Below are positions 8,212 to 17,973 of a DNA stretch of 64,000 nt, piece by piece. Position 1 is the stretch's first letter. The number at the start of each line of letters is the position of its first letter. The position numbers and the translations under genes are program-made. The DNA is from Parashewanella tropica (GTDB taxonomy: Bacteria; Pseudomonadota; Gammaproteobacteria; Enterobacterales; Shewanellaceae), in NCBI RefSeq assembly GCF_004358445.1, contig NZ_CP037951.1, positions 297,501 to 361,500 of the forward strand, written 5' to 3'. Under the pieces are notes generated by a model. That model had not been told where the DNA came from. It was given only the letters and a program-made list of their open reading frames with translations, and searched no databases.

Positions 8212-9621
8212 TTACAAGCTGTAGTAAAGCTCGAACTCAACAGGGTGAGTCGTGCGGCTTACACGCTTTGCTTCTTCAGTTTTCAGTGCAATGTACGATT
8301 CGATGTAATCTTTGCTGAATACGCCACCTTTGGTTAGGAAGTCACTGTCAGCATGTAGACTTGCTAATGCTTCTTCTAAAGACGTTGCTACTTGTGGGAT
8401 ACCGTCAGCCACTTCTGGTGGTAGATCGTATAAGTCTTGATCCATGGCATCACCTGGGTGGATCTTGTTTTGGATACCGTCAAGACCTGCCATCAATAAT
8501 GCAGAGAAGGCTAAGTATGGGTTCGCCATTGGATCTGGGAATCGAGTTTCAATACGACGCGCTTTCGGGCTTGGTACTACTGGAATACGAATAGATGCTG
8601 AGCGGTTACGTGCCGAGTAAGCCAACATAACAGGAGCTTCAAAGTGAGGGATCAAACGCTTGTAAGAGTTCGTACTTGGGTTAGTGAATGCATTTAGCGC
8701 TTTAGCGTGCTTGATGATACCACCAATGTAGTAAAGCGCCGTTTCACTTAGACCAGCGTATCGATCACCTGCGAATAAGTTCACGCCGTCTTTTGCTAGC
8801 GATTGGTGAACGTGCATACCACTACCGTTATCACCAACAACAGGCTTAGGCATAAAGGTCGCCGTTTTACCGTAAACATGGGCGGCGTTGTGAACCACAT
8901 ATTTTAAGATCTGAGTTTCATCAGCTTTAAGGGTTAGGGTGTTAAAACGAGTAGCGATTTCGTTTTGACCAGCTGTAGCCACTTCATGGTGGTGTGCTTC
9001 TACGACTAAGCCCATTTCTTCCATTAGTAGGCACATTGCACTACGTAAATCTTGTGACGAATCCACTGGAGCTACTGGGAAGTAACCGCCTTTCACCATT
9101 GGACGGTGACCTGTATTGCCATCGTCATATTGTTTGTCAGAGTTCCACGCCGCTTCCGTTGAATCAATGGCGTACATGCTGCCAGACATATCGGTTTTGA
9201 AGCGTACATCATCAAATAAGAAGAACTCTGGCTCAGGACCGATTAGAACTGTGTCAGCAATACCTGTTGAGCGTAGGTAATCTTCAGCACGTTTAGCGAT
9301 CGAGCGAGGGTCACGGTCGTAACCTTGCATGGTGCTCGGTTCAAGAATGTCACAACGGATAAGTGCTGTGGTTTCTTCGGTGAAAGGATCAAGAACAAAT
9401 GTGCTTGGGTCTGGCATGAGTACCATGTCAGATTCGTTGATGCCTTTCCAACCTGCAATTGATGAACCATCGAACATTTTTCCATCTTCGAAAAAGTCTT
9501 CATCGATCTGGCTCGCTGGAATAGATACGTGTTGTTCTTTACCTTTGGTGTCGGTAAAACGTAGGTCGACAAATTTTACATCAAACTCTTCAAGTTGTTC
9601 TAATACAGCAGCAATCGACAT
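8212..9621 (-). CDS. glnA: Glutamine synthetase, type I
   Basis: A full-length 469-residue GlnA (E. coli 469). It makes glutamine from glutamate, ammonia and ATP as a cytosolic dodecamer. Visible: the beta-grasp N-terminus, [16 protein letters not shown] (51-66), the catalytic [11 protein letters not shown] (129-139), [10 protein letters not shown] (265-274), and the adenylylation loop [11 protein letters not shown] with Tyr398, which predicts control by GlnE adenylylation. It is transcribed leftward from a sigma54-type promoter with an upstream NtrC site (listed separately). No ntrB/ntrC genes are seen downstream; the gene is followed by a bidirectional terminator. Confidence 0.98.
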   Translation of the reverse strand: MSIAAVLEQLEEFDVKFVDLRFTDTKGKEQHVSIPASQIDEDFFEDGKMFDGSSIAGWKGINESDMVLMPDPSTFVLDPFTEETTALIRCDILEPSTMQGYDRDPRSIAKRAEDYLRSTGIADTVLIGPEPEFFLFDDVRFKTDMSGSMYAIDSTEAAWNSDKQYDDGNTGHRPMVKGGYFPVAPVDSSQDLRSAMCLLMEEMGLVVEAHHHEVATAGQNEIATRFNTLTLKADETQILKYVVHNAAHVYGKTATFMPKPVVGDNGSGMHVHQSLAKDGVNLFAGDRYAGLSETALYYIGGIIKHAKALNAFTNPSTNSYKRLIPHFEAPVMLAYSARNRSASIRIPVVPSPKARRIETRFPDPMANPYLAFSALLMAGLDGIQNKIHPGDAMDQDLYDLPPEVADGIPQVATSLEEALASLHADSDFLTKGGVFSKDYIESYIALKTEEAKRVSRTTHPVEFELYYSL

Positions 9622-9701
9622 GCTTAAATCTCCAATAGAATGAAAGGGTACGCTTTTATTGTGGGGCGATCATATCACATCACCTGTTCTGACGCTGTTA
9701 T

Positions 9702-9719
9702 AAGCTAACACTGTGCCAG
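9702..9719 (-). promoter_or_regulatory. Sigma54 (-24/-12) promoter of glnA
   Basis: On the minus strand the sequence reads ctGGcacagtgttaGCtta, with GG and GC separated by exactly 10 nt. It closely resembles the E. coli glnAp2 promoter (tggcacagatttcgctt). It is ~80 bp upstream of the glnA start. RpoN is encoded in this window at 40317. Confidence 0.88.
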
Positions 9720-9802
9720 AAATTTAACTGTTTGATATTTATGTTTATATTGTGATTTTTTGATATTTGAAATACTCACTTTGCACCACAGAGCGATCAT
9801 GC

Positions 9803-9819
9803 TGCACCAATGTGGTGCG
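9803..9819. promoter_or_regulatory. NtrC-binding site (enhancer) for glnA
   Basis: The sequence tgcaccaatgtggtgcg is a near-perfect dyad (TGCACCA-N3-TGGTGCG) matching the NtrC consensus. It lies ~110 bp upstream of the predicted glnA start point, the usual enhancer distance. A second half-site tgcacca begins at 9782, 21 bp (two helical turns) away, with a poor second half. Confidence 0.85.
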
Positions 9820-9985
9820 CATGCTGGAGCTAATCAAATAATGAATTTTTTATTGAACAAAAAATAATCCTGTGCCTGAGGGCTGAGCTAGAGTAGAATA
9901 GGCCGCTTTTTGGAAGACTCCCTATAATTAAGGGCGTTGGTTTTATATTGCTGAGTCATAAAATACTCGGTAAATGACGTTCGAA

Positions 9986-10084
9986 AATACAGACAAGAAA
10001 ACGATGACACGCTGTAAACCCATCCATGGGCGCTCAGCCTCGGCATCCATGCCTCGGATGGTCACCTTATTTCTTATCTGTATT
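9986..10084. repeat. Two-hairpin palindromic intergenic repeat, copy 1
   Basis: A ~99-bp imperfect palindrome: the outer arms aatacagacaagaaa and tttcttatctgtatt pair. The centre holds two hairpins, cccatccatggg and ggcatccatgcc. The core is nearly identical to the copy at 23834-23936, while the arms differ in sequence but still self-pair. It lies in the glnA-typA gap. The REP/BIME-like nature is inferred. Confidence 0.85.
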
Positions 10085-10158
10085 GCTATAAATAGTATTC
10101 GACTACATTTACAAGAGTATTTCGATTGAACTTGGTATAGATGGTAAGAGGCTTCTTT

Positions 10159-11982
10159 GTGTCTAAGCTAGATAAATTACGTAACATCGCCATTATTGCT
10201 CACGTTGACCATGGTAAAACAACCTTGGTTGATAAGTTGTTGGCGCAATCAGGTACCCTTGAAACGCGCGGAGAAGCTGAAGAGCGTGTGATGGACTCAA
10301 ACGATCTTGAAAAAGAGCGTGGGATCACCATTCTGGCGAAGAATACTGCCATCAAGTGGAACGATTATCGAATTAACATTGTGGACACCCCTGGTCACGC
10401 CGACTTTGGTGGTGAGGTAGAGCGTGTTCTATCTATGGTTGACTCAGTATTACTGCTGGTTGACGCGGTAGATGGTCCAATGCCACAAACGCGTTTTGTA
10501 ACCAAAAAAGCGTTCGCTCAAGGTTTGAAACCGATTGTTGTGATCAACAAAGTTGACCGTCCAGGCGCGCGTCCTGATTGGGTTATGGATCAAGTATTCG
10601 ACTTGTTCGACAACCTAGGCGCAACCGACGAACAGCTAGATTTCCCAGTGGTTTATGCTTCAGCATTGAACGGATTTGCGACCTTAGATCCAGATGAGCC
10701 AAGCGAAGACATGACGCCGCTATTTGAAGCGATCGTTGATAAAGTATCTCGCCCAGACGCTGACGCTGACGGTGAGTTCCAAATGCAGATCTCACAGCTT
10801 GACTACAACTCTTACGTAGGTGTTATCGGTGTTGGTCGTATCAAGCGCGGTAGCGTTAAGACTAACCAACAAGTCACCGTAGTGGGTGCTGATGGTAAGA
10901 CCCGTAACGGCAAAGTCGGTCAAGTTCTAGGTTACTTAGGTCTAGATCGTCACGAAGTAGAAAGCGCAGAAGCCGGTGACATTGTTGCGATCACTGGTCT
11001 AGGTGAGCTTAAGATCTCTGACACCATTTGTGCAGTAGGCACACCTGAAGCATTGCCAGCGCTGTCTGTTGATGAGCCAACGCTAACTATGACGTTCCAA
11101 GTAAACACCTCTCCGTTCGCGGGTAAAGAAGGTAAGTACGTGACGTCTCGTAATATTCTTGAGCGTCTAGAGCAAGAATTGGTTCACAACGTAGCATTAC
11201 GCGTTGAAGAAACCGAGAGTCCAGATCGTTTCCGTGTATCAGGTCGTGGTGAGCTTCACTTAGCGATTTTGATTGAAAACATGCGTCGTGAAGGTTACGA
11301 ATTAGCGGTATCTCGCCCTGAAGTTATCGTTAAAGAAATCGGTGGCGAAATGTGTGAGCCATACGAAACCATGACCGTCGATGTTGAAGAAGAACATCAA
11401 GGTGCGGTGATTGAAAAGCTTGGTATGCGTAAGGGTGATATGCGTGACATGCTACCAGACGGCAAAGGTCGTGTACGTATCGACTTCGTTATTCCAAGCC
11501 GTGGTTTGATTGGTTTCCAAACTGAATTCCTAACCGCAACTTCAGGTACAGGTCTGCTTTACCATACGTTTGATCACTATGGTCCTGCGATTGAGTCTGA
11601 TATCGGTCAGCGTAACAACGGTGTATTGATCTCTAACGGTACCGGTAAGGCACTGACGTTCGCATTGTATAACCTACAAGATCGCGGTCGTCTGTTTATA
11701 GGTCACGGTGTTGAAGTGTATGAAGGTCAGGTGATTGGCATTCACTCACGTTCAAACGACTTGACCGTTAACTGCTTGAAAGGTAAGCAGCTTACCAACA
11801 TGCGTGCTTCTGGTACTGACGAAGCACAAATTCTGACTCCTCCAATCGAATTAACCCTTGAGCGTGCACTTGAGTTCATCGATGATGATGAGCTAGTGGA
11901 AGTAACGCCAGAAAGCGTTCGTGTACGTAAGAAGCACCTAACGGAAAATGACCGTAAACGCGCTGCGCGTGGTCACGTTTAA
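10159..11982 (+). CDS. typA: Translational GTPase TypA/BipA
   Basis: A 607-residue ribosome-associated GTPase of the EF-G family, involved in 50S assembly at low temperature and in stress responses. GTPase motifs: AHVDHGKTT (G1), [15 protein letters not shown] (G3), NKVDRPGAR (G4). They are followed by EF-G-like domains and the BipA-specific C-terminal domain ending near [18 protein letters not shown] chose GTG at 10159 ([12 protein letters not shown], as in relatives) over ATG 10141, because the SD aagagg at 10145-10150 is correctly spaced for the GTG and would lie inside the longer frame. Confidence 0.95.
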   Translation: MSKLDKLRNIAIIAHVDHGKTTLVDKLLAQSGTLETRGEAEERVMDSNDLEKERGITILAKNTAIKWNDYRINIVDTPGHADFGGEVERVLSMVDSVLLLVDAVDGPMPQTRFVTKKAFAQGLKPIVVINKVDRPGARPDWVMDQVFDLFDNLGATDEQLDFPVVYASALNGFATLDPDEPSEDMTPLFEAIVDKVSRPDADADGEFQMQISQLDYNSYVGVIGVGRIKRGSVKTNQQVTVVGADGKTRNGKVGQVLGYLGLDRHEVESAEAGDIVAITGLGELKISDTICAVGTPEALPALSVDEPTLTMTFQVNTSPFAGKEGKYVTSRNILERLEQELVHNVALRVEETESPDRFRVSGRGELHLAILIENMRREGYELAVSRPEVIVKEIGGEMCEPYETMTVDVEEEHQGAVIEKLGMRKGDMRDMLPDGKGRVRIDFVIPSRGLIGFQTEFLTATSGTGLLYHTFDHYGPAIESDIGQRNNGVLISNGTGKALTFALYNLQDRGRLFIGHGVEVYEGQVIGIHSRSNDLTVNCLKGKQLTNMRASGTDEAQILTPPIELTLERALEFIDDDELVEVTPESVRVRKKHLTENDRKRAARGHV

Positions 11983-12006
11983 TCTTAAATAAAAGATAAA
12001 CACCTT

Positions 12007-12036
12007 AAAACCCAGCCTTAGTCGCTGGGTTTTTTA
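12007..12036 (+). terminator. Rho-independent terminator of typA
   Basis: The stem aacccagc / gctgggtt is followed by a T-run (12029-12035). Confidence 0.9.
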
Positions 12037-12180
12037 TTATCTGAATTTAGGCTTAATGGATACTAAAGATTCACTGTAGATAAAATTTAAAAGTGATAGT
12101 TTATGGAAGTAGCTGATTTTTGGTTGTTTATCAGTAGTTGAGCACTTAGAAATCAGATAACTTGTATAAGGGGAAGCATC

Positions 12181-12939
12181 ATGACATTATCCATTCGAAA
12201 CACTCATATTAAGCCCTTTTTCTTCATTTTAAGCAGTCTTGCTGTCAATCAAATGTCATATGCTCAATCTAATCCTGTAGATGCATTTGCTTGTCCTGTC
12301 GGGGGTGAACCATTGGCGATTTATTCGAATTTTAATGGTAAAGCGGTCGCGACTACTGACGAAGTAAAGCCTTCGTTCGTGATGTCTGGATTTACAGCCA
12401 GTAACTTAACAATTCAAAAACCTCAGCAATCGCCCGACTCATCAACTAAAGATCTAGTAATAAAAGTAAGGAATCCCGCGAATACCTTTATTGAGTTTCA
12501 ATTGCAAAGGCAGGACGGCGCTAAGTTTTGGGTCACCAGTATTCAATTCCCAGCTGTAAGAGTTGATACCTTGCCTGAAGCTAAAAAGCATAAATACATG
12601 ACTTTGGGCTATGCGGTGTTGGACGATGGCAGTGTGTATCCGAGTTATGAAGCGCCTGTGAGAAACTATAATTTTGATGCCGATTATCGATTGAACATTT
12701 TTCAAAACACCCAACAAATTACTGGAAAGTTTAACGGGTGGAGTCAAACATCAAGTTGGGATGCTGCATTAAATCCAAAGTTCACTGATATTCCTTTTAG
12801 ATTTGATATCGAGCCAGCCAAGGATGTTCCAGATCTTTACAATGGTTTTGGGGCTTGGGTATGTGGAGAGGCGCAACCTCAGCCGCCAATGATGGCACTT
12901 AAGAAAGCTACTGAAGTGAAAACGGATAGCATTAAGTAG
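12181..12939 (+). CDS. Secreted protein of unknown function
   Basis: A 252-residue protein that I do not recognise. Its N-terminus is a Sec signal peptide: basic IRNTHIK, the hydrophobic core FFFILSSLAV, and a likely cleavage after MSYA (about residue 28). The mature part is mostly beta-like and hydrophilic and has two cysteines, in FACPVGG near its start and WVCGEAQ near its end, so a disulfide in the periplasm or outside the cell is plausible. The C-terminus is Pro- then Lys-rich. It stands alone between typA and the convergent purD, with SD gggga at 12171-12175. Confidence 0.75.
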   Translation: MTLSIRNTHIKPFFFILSSLAVNQMSYAQSNPVDAFACPVGGEPLAIYSNFNGKAVATTDEVKPSFVMSGFTASNLTIQKPQQSPDSSTKDLVIKVRNPANTFIEFQLQRQDGAKFWVTSIQFPAVRVDTLPEAKKHKYMTLGYAVLDDGSVYPSYEAPVRNYNFDADYRLNIFQNTQQITGKFNGWSQTSSWDAALNPKFTDIPFRFDIEPAKDVPDLYNGFGAWVCGEAQPQPPMMALKKATEVKTDSIK

Positions 12940-12964
12940 ATGTGAGCCTAGCCCACATCTACTT
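12934..12964. terminator. Hairpin between convergent genes (probable shared terminator)
   Basis: A perfect 11-bp stem, aagtagatgtg (12934-12944) with cacatctactt (12954-12964), spans the stop codon of the secreted protein gene and lies 9 bp from the end of purD. It lacks a clear T-run, so termination is inferred from position and stem strength. Confidence 0.55.
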
Positions 12965-12972
12965 TGAGGCAA

Positions 12973-14265
12973 TTACTGTTCGCGAGCGATAGCGCGATAA
13001 GCGATATCGGTTCTAAAATACACGTCATCCCAATGGACGGTATCAACCAGTCCATAAGCCGCTTGTTGCGCTTCTGTCACAGAGTTTCCGAGAGCAGTAG
13101 CACATAGCACCCGTCCACCATTAGTGGTGATGTGACCGTCTTTTTCTGCCGTACCTGCATGGAAAACTTTTTGATTATTGTTACCAAGGGTTAAGCCGTC
13201 AATCACATCGCCTTTACGATAAGACGCTGGATAACCGCCAGCAGCTAACACCACACCGACTGCGGCGCGGCTGTCGTATTCAGCTGTCACTTTATCAAGT
13301 TCACCGCGGCACGCGGCTAGGCAAAGCTCAACTAAATCTGATTGTAAGCGCATCATAATAGGCTGAGTTTCAGGGTCGCCAAAACGGCAGTTGTACTCAA
13401 GTACTTTAGCTGTACCATTAGCGGCAATCATCAAGCCAGCGTATAAGAAGCCAGTGTATGGATGACCTTCTTTCGCCATGCCTTCAACCGTTGGCTCAAT
13501 CACGTACTTCATTGTCCAGTCATGAATGGCTTGTGTGACCACTGGCGCTGGCGAGTACGCGCCCATACCACCGGTATTTGGGCCATTGTCGCCATTGTCA
13601 CGGGCTTTGTGATCTTGGCTGGTGGCCATTGGAAGAATGTTTTTGCCATCGACCATGACGATAAAGCTGGCTTCTTCACCCTTTAAGAATTCTTCGATAA
13701 CCACGCGAGAACCTGCTTCACCAAATTTGTTGCCTTCCAGCATATCTTCAATGGCCGCATTCGCTTCAGCTTGATCTTGAGCGATGATTACCCCTTTACC
13801 TGCAGCAAGACCGTCGGCTTTGATCACTACAGGGTAACCCGTTCTATCTGCGAGTTGAGCTGAAAATGCTTTTGCAGGTTCAATATCCGTAAAATTTTGG
13901 TAATCAGCGGTCGGAATATTATGACGAGCTAAGAAATCTTTGGTGAAGGCTTTTGAGCCTTCCAATTGTGCAGAGCCTTCGGTTGGGCCAAAAATCGCTA
14001 AACCTTCAGCGCGGAAAGCATCAACCACACCAATCACCAATGGCGCTTCAGGGCCAACAATGGTTAACGCAATGTCGTTATTTTTTGCAAATGAAACTAA
14101 GGTAGAAACATCTTCAACACCAATGGCGACGTTTTCTAATTTTGGCTCTAAAGCTGTGCCCGCATTGCCCGGTGCTACAAAGACGGTGTCAACTTGAGTG
14201 CTTTGCGCCGCTTTCCATGCCAAGGCGTGTTCACGACCACCGCCACCTATAACTAATATTTTCAT
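12973..14265 (-). CDS. purD: Phosphoribosylamine-glycine ligase
   Basis: A 430-residue GAR synthetase, second step of de novo purine synthesis: it joins phosphoribosylamine and glycine with ATP in the cytosol. It has the ATP-grasp fold: KILVIGGGGREHALAW at the N-terminus, GPEAPLVIGVVDAFRAEG (70-87), GYPVVIKADGLAAGKGV (about 142-158), EYNCRFGDPETQPIM (about 290-304). The length matches E. coli (429). It lies downstream of purH in the same direction, the usual purHD arrangement, but here a palindromic repeat (14325-14419) sits between the two. Confidence 0.97.
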   Translation of the reverse strand: MKILVIGGGGREHALAWKAAQSTQVDTVFVAPGNAGTALEPKLENVAIGVEDVSTLVSFAKNNDIALTIVGPEAPLVIGVVDAFRAEGLAIFGPTEGSAQLEGSKAFTKDFLARHNIPTADYQNFTDIEPAKAFSAQLADRTGYPVVIKADGLAAGKGVIIAQDQAEANAAIEDMLEGNKFGEAGSRVVIEEFLKGEEASFIVMVDGKNILPMATSQDHKARDNGDNGPNTGGMGAYSPAPVVTQAIHDWTMKYVIEPTVEGMAKEGHPYTGFLYAGLMIAANGTAKVLEYNCRFGDPETQPIMMRLQSDLVELCLAACRGELDKVTAEYDSRAAVGVVLAAGGYPASYRKGDVIDGLTLGNNNQKVFHAGTAEKDGHITTNGGRVLCATALGNSVTEAQQAAYGLVDTVHWDDVYFRTDIAYRAIAREQ

Positions 14266-14324
14266 TTCATATTCCTTGTTATTACCTGCTCTAGTAGAAA
14301 TCAGTAATGTCGAATATTCAGAGA

Positions 14325-14419
14325 GGGATGATAGTGTGATAAGACAACCGTCCGTGACAGGATGTCACGGTCGTGAGTACATGGACGTACGTTTCTGTTG
14401 TCGTTCACACTATCATTCC
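14325..14419. repeat. Two-hairpin palindromic intergenic repeat, copy 2 (in purH-purD)
   Basis: The outer arms gggatgatagtgtga (14325-14339) and tcacactatcattcc (14405-14419) pair. The core has hairpins ccgtgacaggatgtcacgg and gtacatggacgtac. The core design is the same as in copies at 9986 and 29670 (stems around an atccatg-like centre) but with other stem bases. It would form a large structure in the purHD transcript. Confidence 0.8.
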
Positions 14420-14445
14420 GCTATGTCAGGTAAAATAATTCACTA

Positions 14446-16035
14446 TTAATGACGGAAATGGCGCATTCCGGTAAACACCATAGCCATGCCGTGTTCGTCT
14501 GCCGCTTCAATGACTTCATTATCGCGCATTGAGCCACCCGGTTGGATAACACAGGTAATGCCAGCGGCTGCGGCTGCATCAATACCATCGCGGAATGGGA
14601 AGAAAGCATCGGATGCCATTACTGAACCAGGAACGGTTAAACCTTCATCTTCGGCTTTAATACCTGCGATTTTCGCACTGTAAACGCGGCTCATTTGACC
14701 TGCGCCAACACCAACCGTCATACCGTCTTTGGCATACACGATAGCATTAGATTTAACGAATTTAGCCACTTTCCAACAGAAGAGTAAATCTTTCAGTTCT
14801 TCTTCAGTCGGTTGACGTTTCGAAACCACTTTCAAGTCGTTTAAACCCACCATGCCTTGATCGCGGTCTTGAACTAACATACCACCATTCACACGCTTGT
14901 AATCGAGTGAAGTGGTTTTGTTATCCCACTGACCACATTCTAATAAACGAACGTTCGCTTTAGCAGCAACGACGGTTTTTGCAGCTTCAGATACGCTTGG
15001 CGCGATGATCACTTCCACAAACTGGCGTTCCACAATGGCTTTTGCTGTGGCTTCATCTAATTCACGGTTAAAGGCGATAATGCCACCGAATGCAGACGTT
15101 GGGTCGGTTTTAAACGCACGGTCGTAGGCTTCAAGTAGACTTTCACCTAATGAAACACCACATGGATTGGCGTGTTTGACAATTACACAGGCAGGCTCAA
15201 GGAATTCTTTCACACACTCTAATGCGGCATCGGTATCAGCGATGTTGTTATAAGACAGTGCCTTACCTTGAATTTGAGTTGCCGTAGCAACCGAAGCTTC
15301 ATCAACTTTGGTATCGACATAAAACGCCGCTTGCTGGTGGCTGTTCTCACCGTAGCGAAGGTCTTGTTTCTTCACTAACTGGGTATTGAAGGTACGTGGG
15401 AAATTGCTGTCATCAGTGGCATGCTCTTGATGATGAGCGGGCACTTTAGTACCGAAGTAGTTGGAAATCATGCCATCGTATTGCGCGGTATGCTCAAAAG
15501 CGGCAATGGCTAAATCAAAGCGGGTTTCATAAGTGGTAGAGCCATGGTTATCAGCAAGCTCTGCCAGTACACGACCGTAATCGTTAGCGTTAACAATAAT
15601 CGTCACGTCTTTGTGATTTTTCGCGGCAGCTCGCACCATAGTTGGGCCACCGATGTCGATATTTTCAATCGCATCTTCAAGTGTACAGTCTGGATTAGCT
15701 ACCGTTTGCGCAAATGGATAGAGGTTTACCGCAACCAAATCGATAGCATCGATGTTGTTGTCTGCCATTACCGCTTCGTCAGTACCACGGCGAGCTAAAA
15801 TGCCGCCATGAATTTTAGGGTGCAATGTTTTTACGCGGCCATCCATGATCTCTGGATGTCCTGTATGGTCTGATACTTCTATTACAGGGATTTGGTTGTC
15901 AGCTAAAAGCTTGGCTGTGCCACCTGTCGATAAGATCTCTACACCTAAAGTATGCAGAGCTTGGGCAAATTCAATGATACCGGTTTTATCAGAAACGCTA
16001 AGCAGCGCGCGACGAATAGGTCTGGCGTTATTCAT
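14446..16035 (-). CDS. purH: Bifunctional AICAR transformylase / IMP cyclohydrolase
   Basis: A 529-residue enzyme for the last two steps of IMP synthesis. The N-terminal MGS-like cyclohydrolase domain (1-~200) shows [21 protein letters not shown] and [12 protein letters not shown]. The C-terminal AICAR transformylase domain shows [26 protein letters not shown] and [16 protein letters not shown], and ends GMRHFRH. The length matches E. coli (529). It is the first gene of the leftward purH-purD pair. No PurR operator was recognised in the 248-bp gap to zntR. Confidence 0.97.
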   Translation of the reverse strand: MNNARPIRRALLSVSDKTGIIEFAQALHTLGVEILSTGGTAKLLADNQIPVIEVSDHTGHPEIMDGRVKTLHPKIHGGILARRGTDEAVMADNNIDAIDLVAVNLYPFAQTVANPDCTLEDAIENIDIGGPTMVRAAAKNHKDVTIIVNANDYGRVLAELADNHGSTTYETRFDLAIAAFEHTAQYDGMISNYFGTKVPAHHQEHATDDSNFPRTFNTQLVKKQDLRYGENSHQQAAFYVDTKVDEASVATATQIQGKALSYNNIADTDAALECVKEFLEPACVIVKHANPCGVSLGESLLEAYDRAFKTDPTSAFGGIIAFNRELDEATAKAIVERQFVEVIIAPSVSEAAKTVVAAKANVRLLECGQWDNKTTSLDYKRVNGGMLVQDRDQGMVGLNDLKVVSKRQPTEEELKDLLFCWKVAKFVKSNAIVYAKDGMTVGVGAGQMSRVYSAKIAGIKAEDEGLTVPGSVMASDAFFPFRDGIDAAAAAGITCVIQPGGSMRDNEVIEAADEHGMAMVFTGMRHFRH

Positions 16036-16219
16036 GTGGGTACTTTTATCCAGTTAAAGTGTTCTTGGCCAGAGAAGCTTGATTAATATTGTTTTCTTCT
16101 CTGAACTTGGGCGCGCATATTCTACCTGAAAAACCAATCAATCTGCTGATTTTCTGTGCATATTCCCTTCAGTTAATACAAAACACTGAGTTCAATTTTT
16201 CATAATAATAAAATAATAT

Positions 16220-16251
16220 TTGACCTTGGAGCTTACTCTAAGGTTTATACT
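16220..16251 (+). promoter_or_regulatory. MerR-type promoter/operator of the zntR-permease operon
   Basis: -35 ttgacc (16220-16225) and -10 tatact (16246-16251) are separated by 20 bp, the overlong spacer typical of MerR-family-controlled promoters. The spacer carries the dyad ccttggag-ctta-ctctaagg. It resembles the E. coli zntA promoter. This implies the regulator controls its own operon. Confidence 0.85.
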
Positions 16252-16283
16252 TAACTACATTGGATGAATACGATGGAAGCATT

Positions 16284-16748
16284 ATGTATCGAATTGGCGA
16301 ACTCGCGAACGCCTTTGGCATCAATTCAGATACGCTGAGGTACTATGAAAAGCATGGCTTATTGTCTCCCTCAGAACGTACTGGATCAGGCTATCGACTT
16401 TATAGCGACAAAGATGCTCAACTCCTAAAGTTCATTCTGCGTGCTAAAAACGTGGGATTTACTCTGAATGAAATTCAAGAGTTGGTGTCGATTGAACTCA
16501 ATAAGTCGCAATGGGCGTGTGCCGATGTTAAAGGTCGAGTTGATAAAAAACTCGACAACATTACCGCTAAAATTTTGGAACTTCAAAAGTTTCAAAAAGG
16601 GTTGCAAGAACTGTCTGACTCTTGCTGTGGCGGTGATGAAAGTGCGGAGTACTGTTCTATTTTAGAAGCATTGGATGATATCCATCACGATGAATCCGTT
16701 CCACGTTTTGATAAACCCATATCAGCTAAGGGAGACAAGTCATGTTGA
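16284..16748 (+). CDS. zntR: MerR-family Zn(II)-type regulator (ZntR-like)
   Basis: A 154-residue MerR-family activator. MYRIGELANAFGINSDTLRY is the winged-helix DNA-binding N-terminus and a dimerisation helix follows. The metal-binding residues align with E. coli ZntR: Cys79, Cys114-Cys115 and Cys124 in SCCGGDESAEYC. E. coli ZntR's His119 ligand is Glu119 here, so metal preference may differ. ATG 16284 is preferred over an upstream TTG (16260) because it gives the family-typical MYRIGELA start with ggaag just upstream. The gene overlaps the efflux permease by 7 bp, so the two are one operon. Confidence 0.9.
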   Translation: MYRIGELANAFGINSDTLRYYEKHGLLSPSERTGSGYRLYSDKDAQLLKFILRAKNVGFTLNEIQELVSIELNKSQWACADVKGRVDKKLDNITAKILELQKFQKGLQELSDSCCGGDESAEYCSILEALDDIHHDESVPRFDKPISAKGDKSC

Positions 16749-17935
16749 TCAGTAATTTTGTCGAGCTGTTTTTAGAATCTGCCCCTTGGCTGTTACTCGG
16801 CCTTGTCATGGCAGGATTACTAAAAATGTTTGTCCCACTCGAATGGATGCAAAAACAGTTGGGGGGACACGATTTTAAGACGGTGATCAAAGCTGCTCTG
16901 TTTGGTGCACCTCTGCCTTTATGTTCTTGTGGGGTCATTCCTGCCGCAGTGGGGCTGCGACGCTCTGGGGCATCTAAAGCGGCCACCACGACGTTTTTAG
17001 TATCGACGCCAGAAACAGGGGTTGATTCGGTCAGTGTTTCTTATGTACTGCTTGGTCCTTTTATGGCGATAGTGCGTCCGATTGCTGCGGTTATGAGTGC
17101 AATCACCGCGGGCTTACTGGTAGGGGCGGATGACAAAAATGATGCATCAGTCGCTGAAAAAACCGAGCCTAAGTCTGAATCCAATTCATGTTGTAGTTCA
17201 AAATCTAAAGAACCTGAACCAACTTCTTGCTGCAGTTCTAACGCTAAAGTAGAGCCAGAGTCATCGTCGTGTTGTAGCTCAACTACTGAGATAAAGTCGC
17301 ATTCTCATAGTCATAGCAATGATGATGATTGCTGCAGTTCAGAGCCAAGTGCACCGCCAGCCAGCTTTTTTGGAAAGATCAAAGAAGGGCTTCGTTATGC
17401 GGCAACCGATTTAGTTCGGGATACCACAATGTGGCTTCTCGTCGGTATTTTCTTTGCAGCATTAGTTAAAACGTACGTTCCTGAAGACTTTTTGTCTCAA
17501 TACGGCAGTGGTATTTTAGCCATGCTAGTGATGATTGCTATTTCAGTCCCTATGTATATTTGCGCCACAGCATCAACCCCAATTGCCGCTGGTTTGTTAC
17601 TAGCTGGTGTGTCACCAGGGGCGGTATTGGTGTTTATGTTGGCAGGCCCTGCAACCAATATTGCGACCTTAGGCGTAGTCATTAAAGAGTTAGGAAAGCG
17701 TGCATTATTTGGTTATTTAGGCGGTGTGATTGGTGTTGCCATCATCGCAGGGTACATAACGAATTATGTGGTGGCTGAATACGGTATTGCTGTTGCGCCA
17801 CAAATTGGTGAGCATCACAGCTTACTTCCCGACTGGTTAGTGGTAAGTTCAGGCATAATGTTAGCAGTTCTAATGGCAAAAGTCGTTTTTGAAAAGTTAC
17901 CCAAGCGCTGGTGGCATAAAGATTGTTGTTCATAA
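16742..17935 (+). CDS. SO_0444-family Cu/Zn efflux permease
   Basis: A 397-residue polytopic permease of the DUF318/ArsP-like type, recognised as the SO_0444 Cu/Zn efflux family. The first membrane half contains PLPLCSCGVIPAAVG (57-71). A soluble linker (~130-205) holds four Cys-Cys pairs (150-151, 163-164, 177-178, 197-198) and the His-rich HSHSHSH (186-192). The second half contains PMYICATASTPIAAG, and the protein ends in DCCS. The linker and tail look like metal-sequestering sites. The overlap with the ZntR-like gene and the MerR-type promoter support metal-induced export across the inner membrane. An IS3 element begins 10 bp after its stop codon. Confidence 0.88.
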   Translation: MLISNFVELFLESAPWLLLGLVMAGLLKMFVPLEWMQKQLGGHDFKTVIKAALFGAPLPLCSCGVIPAAVGLRRSGASKAATTTFLVSTPETGVDSVSVSYVLLGPFMAIVRPIAAVMSAITAGLLVGADDKNDASVAEKTEPKSESNSCCSSKSKEPEPTSCCSSNAKVEPESSSCCSSTTEIKSHSHSHSNDDDCCSSEPSAPPASFFGKIKEGLRYAATDLVRDTTMWLLVGIFFAALVKTYVPEDFLSQYGSGILAMLVMIAISVPMYICATASTPIAAGLLLAGVSPGAVLVFMLAGPATNIATLGVVIKELGKRALFGYLGGVIGVAIIAGYITNYVVAEYGIAVAPQIGEHHSLLPDWLVVSSGIMLAVLMAKVVFEKLPKRWWHKDCCS

Positions 17936-17973
17936 AGGCGTGATTTGTCTCGTCCTAAAATACGTTGACGGTT

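Noticed and set aside
9243-9643. ORFs of 109 and 104 codons within and opposite glnA
   Set aside because: They lie wholly over strongly conserved glnA coding sequence and resemble no known protein.
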